The notes under the pieces are model-generated. The model did not search any database. It was not told the origin of the DNA and was given only the letters and a program-made list of their open reading frames with translations. The position numbers and the translations under genes were made by a program. From Microvirga subterranea (GTDB lineage: Bacteria; Pseudomonadota; Alphaproteobacteria; Rhizobiales; Beijerinckiaceae): a stretch of 64,000 bases of DNA. Within the stretch, counting starts at the first letter, position 1. The number at the start of each line of letters is the position of its first letter. Of the stretch, positions 63,029 through 64,000 are shown piece by piece. Where the stretch lies: assembly GCF_003350535.1 (NCBI RefSeq), contig NZ_QQBB01000003.1, positions 310,001 through 374,000 of the forward strand, in the 5' to 3' direction.

Positions 63029-64000
63029 GGGCGAGCGCCGGCTTCTCGACCCCGTACCAGGACGCCGCCGCAACCGCGAAAGTGATGAGGAGCGACGGCA
63101 CGAGCAGCGCCAGGGCCGATGCTGTCGGGAACAGGGCATGCAGGCTCTGCTGCACCGGCCAGCCGTAGAGGTAGGTGCCGTAGGACAGATCGGCCTTCGG
63201 CTCGTAGGTCCGGCGCGTCAGGACGGGCGCGAGCGCCAGCCACATGATCGCGTATGACGTGGAGAGGAACAGCAGCGTCTTGTAGAGGAACGTGCCGCCC
63301 GCGAGCGCCGTGGCCACAAGGAGCGCCAACGCCAGCGGCCCGGACAGGCGAGCCCGGTTGCGCCAGACGTAGAGGGCCGCCCCGAAGGCGAAGATCAGCG
63401 GCAGGCGTAAAGAGGTCTCCAGGCTCTTGGCAGCGTCCGGCCGGAGCAGGTCGAGGCTCGTGAGGGACAGGGCGAGGCCCGCCACCAGGGCGAGCGAGAC
63501 CGCCCGTGAGCGCAGGAGGCCCAGAAGCCCGAACGCCAGGACGCCGCCATAGCACAGGACCTCGTATTTGAGAGTCCAGACTGTTCCCATCGGGAACTTG
63601 AACGGGTTGTCGGCAAAGACCCCCGGCAGGGCAATGTTGCTCTTGAAGCTCGAGAGCGTCATGCCGATGAAGCGGCGCAGGTCCGGGCTCTCGACGTAGG
63701 CCGTGAGCGGCAGGCTCGTCATGGCGGCGCCGAGCAGCAGCGCGACCACGAGGGTCGCCACGATCAGGCCCGGCGCGATGCGTAAAGCGCGGGCGATCAC
63801 GTAGTCCCGCCAGCCGCGCTGGTCGAAGCTCATGGTCACGAGGAATCCCGAGATCACGAAGAAGCCGTTCACCGCATGCTCGCCGAGGGTGAAGCCGGTC
63901 GAGGTCGCGAGCGGCTCGTCCGTCACGACGCCCGTGGTGACGCTGAAGGCGTGGGAGACGACCACGGCAACGGCCAGCAGGAGGCGCAGCACCGTGAAAT
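62970..64000 (-). CDS. Acyltransferase-3 family membrane protein, start outside window
   Basis: An integral membrane O-acyltransferase, at least 343 residues, open at its 5' end. The visible N-terminal part is FTVLRLLLAVAVVVSHAFSV, in which the Arg and His are the conserved acyltransferase-3 residues, then VNGFFVISGFLVTMSF and RDYVIARALRIAPGLIVATL; about ten hydrophobic segments in all. A GTG at 63992 could serve as a start, but the frame is open to the edge and family members usually begin about 15 residues earlier. It likely acylates surface or secreted polysaccharide. Confidence 0.88.
   Translation of the reverse strand, partial: FTVLRLLLAVAVVVSHAFSVTTGVVTDEPLATSTGFTLGEHAVNGFFVISGFLVTMSFDQRGWRDYVIARALRIAPGLIVATLVVALLLGAAMTSLPLTAYVESPDLRRFIGMTLSSFKSNIALPGVFADNPFKFPMGTVWTLKYEVLCYGGVLAFGLLGLLRSRAVSLALVAGLALSLTSLDLLRPDAAKSLETSLRLPLIFAFGAALYVWRNRARLSGPLALALLVATALAGGTFLYKTLLFLSTSYAIMWLALAPVLTRRTYEPKADLSYGTYLYGWPVQQSLHALFPTASALALLVPSLLITFAVAAASWYGVEKPALALKARTLGRRTLKTIEPAAP

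Overview
This is a GC-rich window from an alphaproteobacterial chromosome, most likely order Hyphomicrobiales and close to Microvirga/Methylobacteriaceae. That placement is an inference from gene order and protein style, not a database result. The supporting marks are coaD-ppi-ppi-queA-tgt beside gyrA, a dgt-argS-SPOR-nagZ-scpA-scpB-tat-serS-surE-pcm-M23 string, yajC-secD-secF followed by two homologues of mitochondrial complex I assembly factors, a PraR-like XRE regulator, a DUF1127 protein, and a ROSE-type leader before a small heat-shock gene. No rRNA, tRNA, CRISPR array, intact insertion sequence or prophage was recognised, so this is mostly core chromosome with accessory islands.

Layout. 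(1) 1-3715, minus strand: coaD, two cyclophilins, an exported protein, queA and the start of tgt. (2) 3812-6808: an XRE regulator with a small partner, a GNAT protein, a LysR regulator and a 28-residue peptide gene. (3) 6862-11030: tyrS and gyrA, convergent around a strong terminator. (4) 11031-11905: a gene-poor stretch with repeats. (5) 11906-21542: lemA-M48 protease, a large soluble multi-PAS HWE-type kinase, a Tat-exported SDR, a PP2C-like protein, marC, an OhrR-type regulator, small proteins and an M20 peptidase. (6) 21710-26879: two divergent RTX proteins; a third RTX protein lies at 34550. (7) 27035-35855: a short porin-like protein, an aspartoacylase-family enzyme, two tandem small heat-shock proteins behind an RNA thermometer, DUF2231, Lrp, a DMT exporter, a copper-storage-like protein, a cationic secreted protein and DUF1127. 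(8) 35995-42971: trmFO, then the yajC-secDF-NDUFAF3-like-NDUFAF6-like operon, with a DUF815 ATPase divergent from it. (9) 43068-57474, minus strand: a long housekeeping string covering cell-wall lysis, protein repair, serS, Tat export, an orphan ABC ATPase, condensin ScpAB, nagZ, a SPOR protein, argS and dgt. (10) 57674-64000: an ErpA/IscA-type protein, a large exported protein of unknown function, maeB, a hexapeptide acetyltransferase, and an acyltransferase-3 protein cut by the window edge.

The most distinctive points are the ROSE-like thermometer before the first hsp20, a 27-residue super-repeat in the second RTX protein, a C-terminal tail shared by all three RTX proteins although no type I exporter is in the window, linkage of SecDF with two complex I assembly-factor homologues, and an orphan ABC ATPase inserted in the scp-tat string. 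Three families of dispersed intergenic inverted repeats are also visible. I saw no convincing wholly new defence or mobile system.
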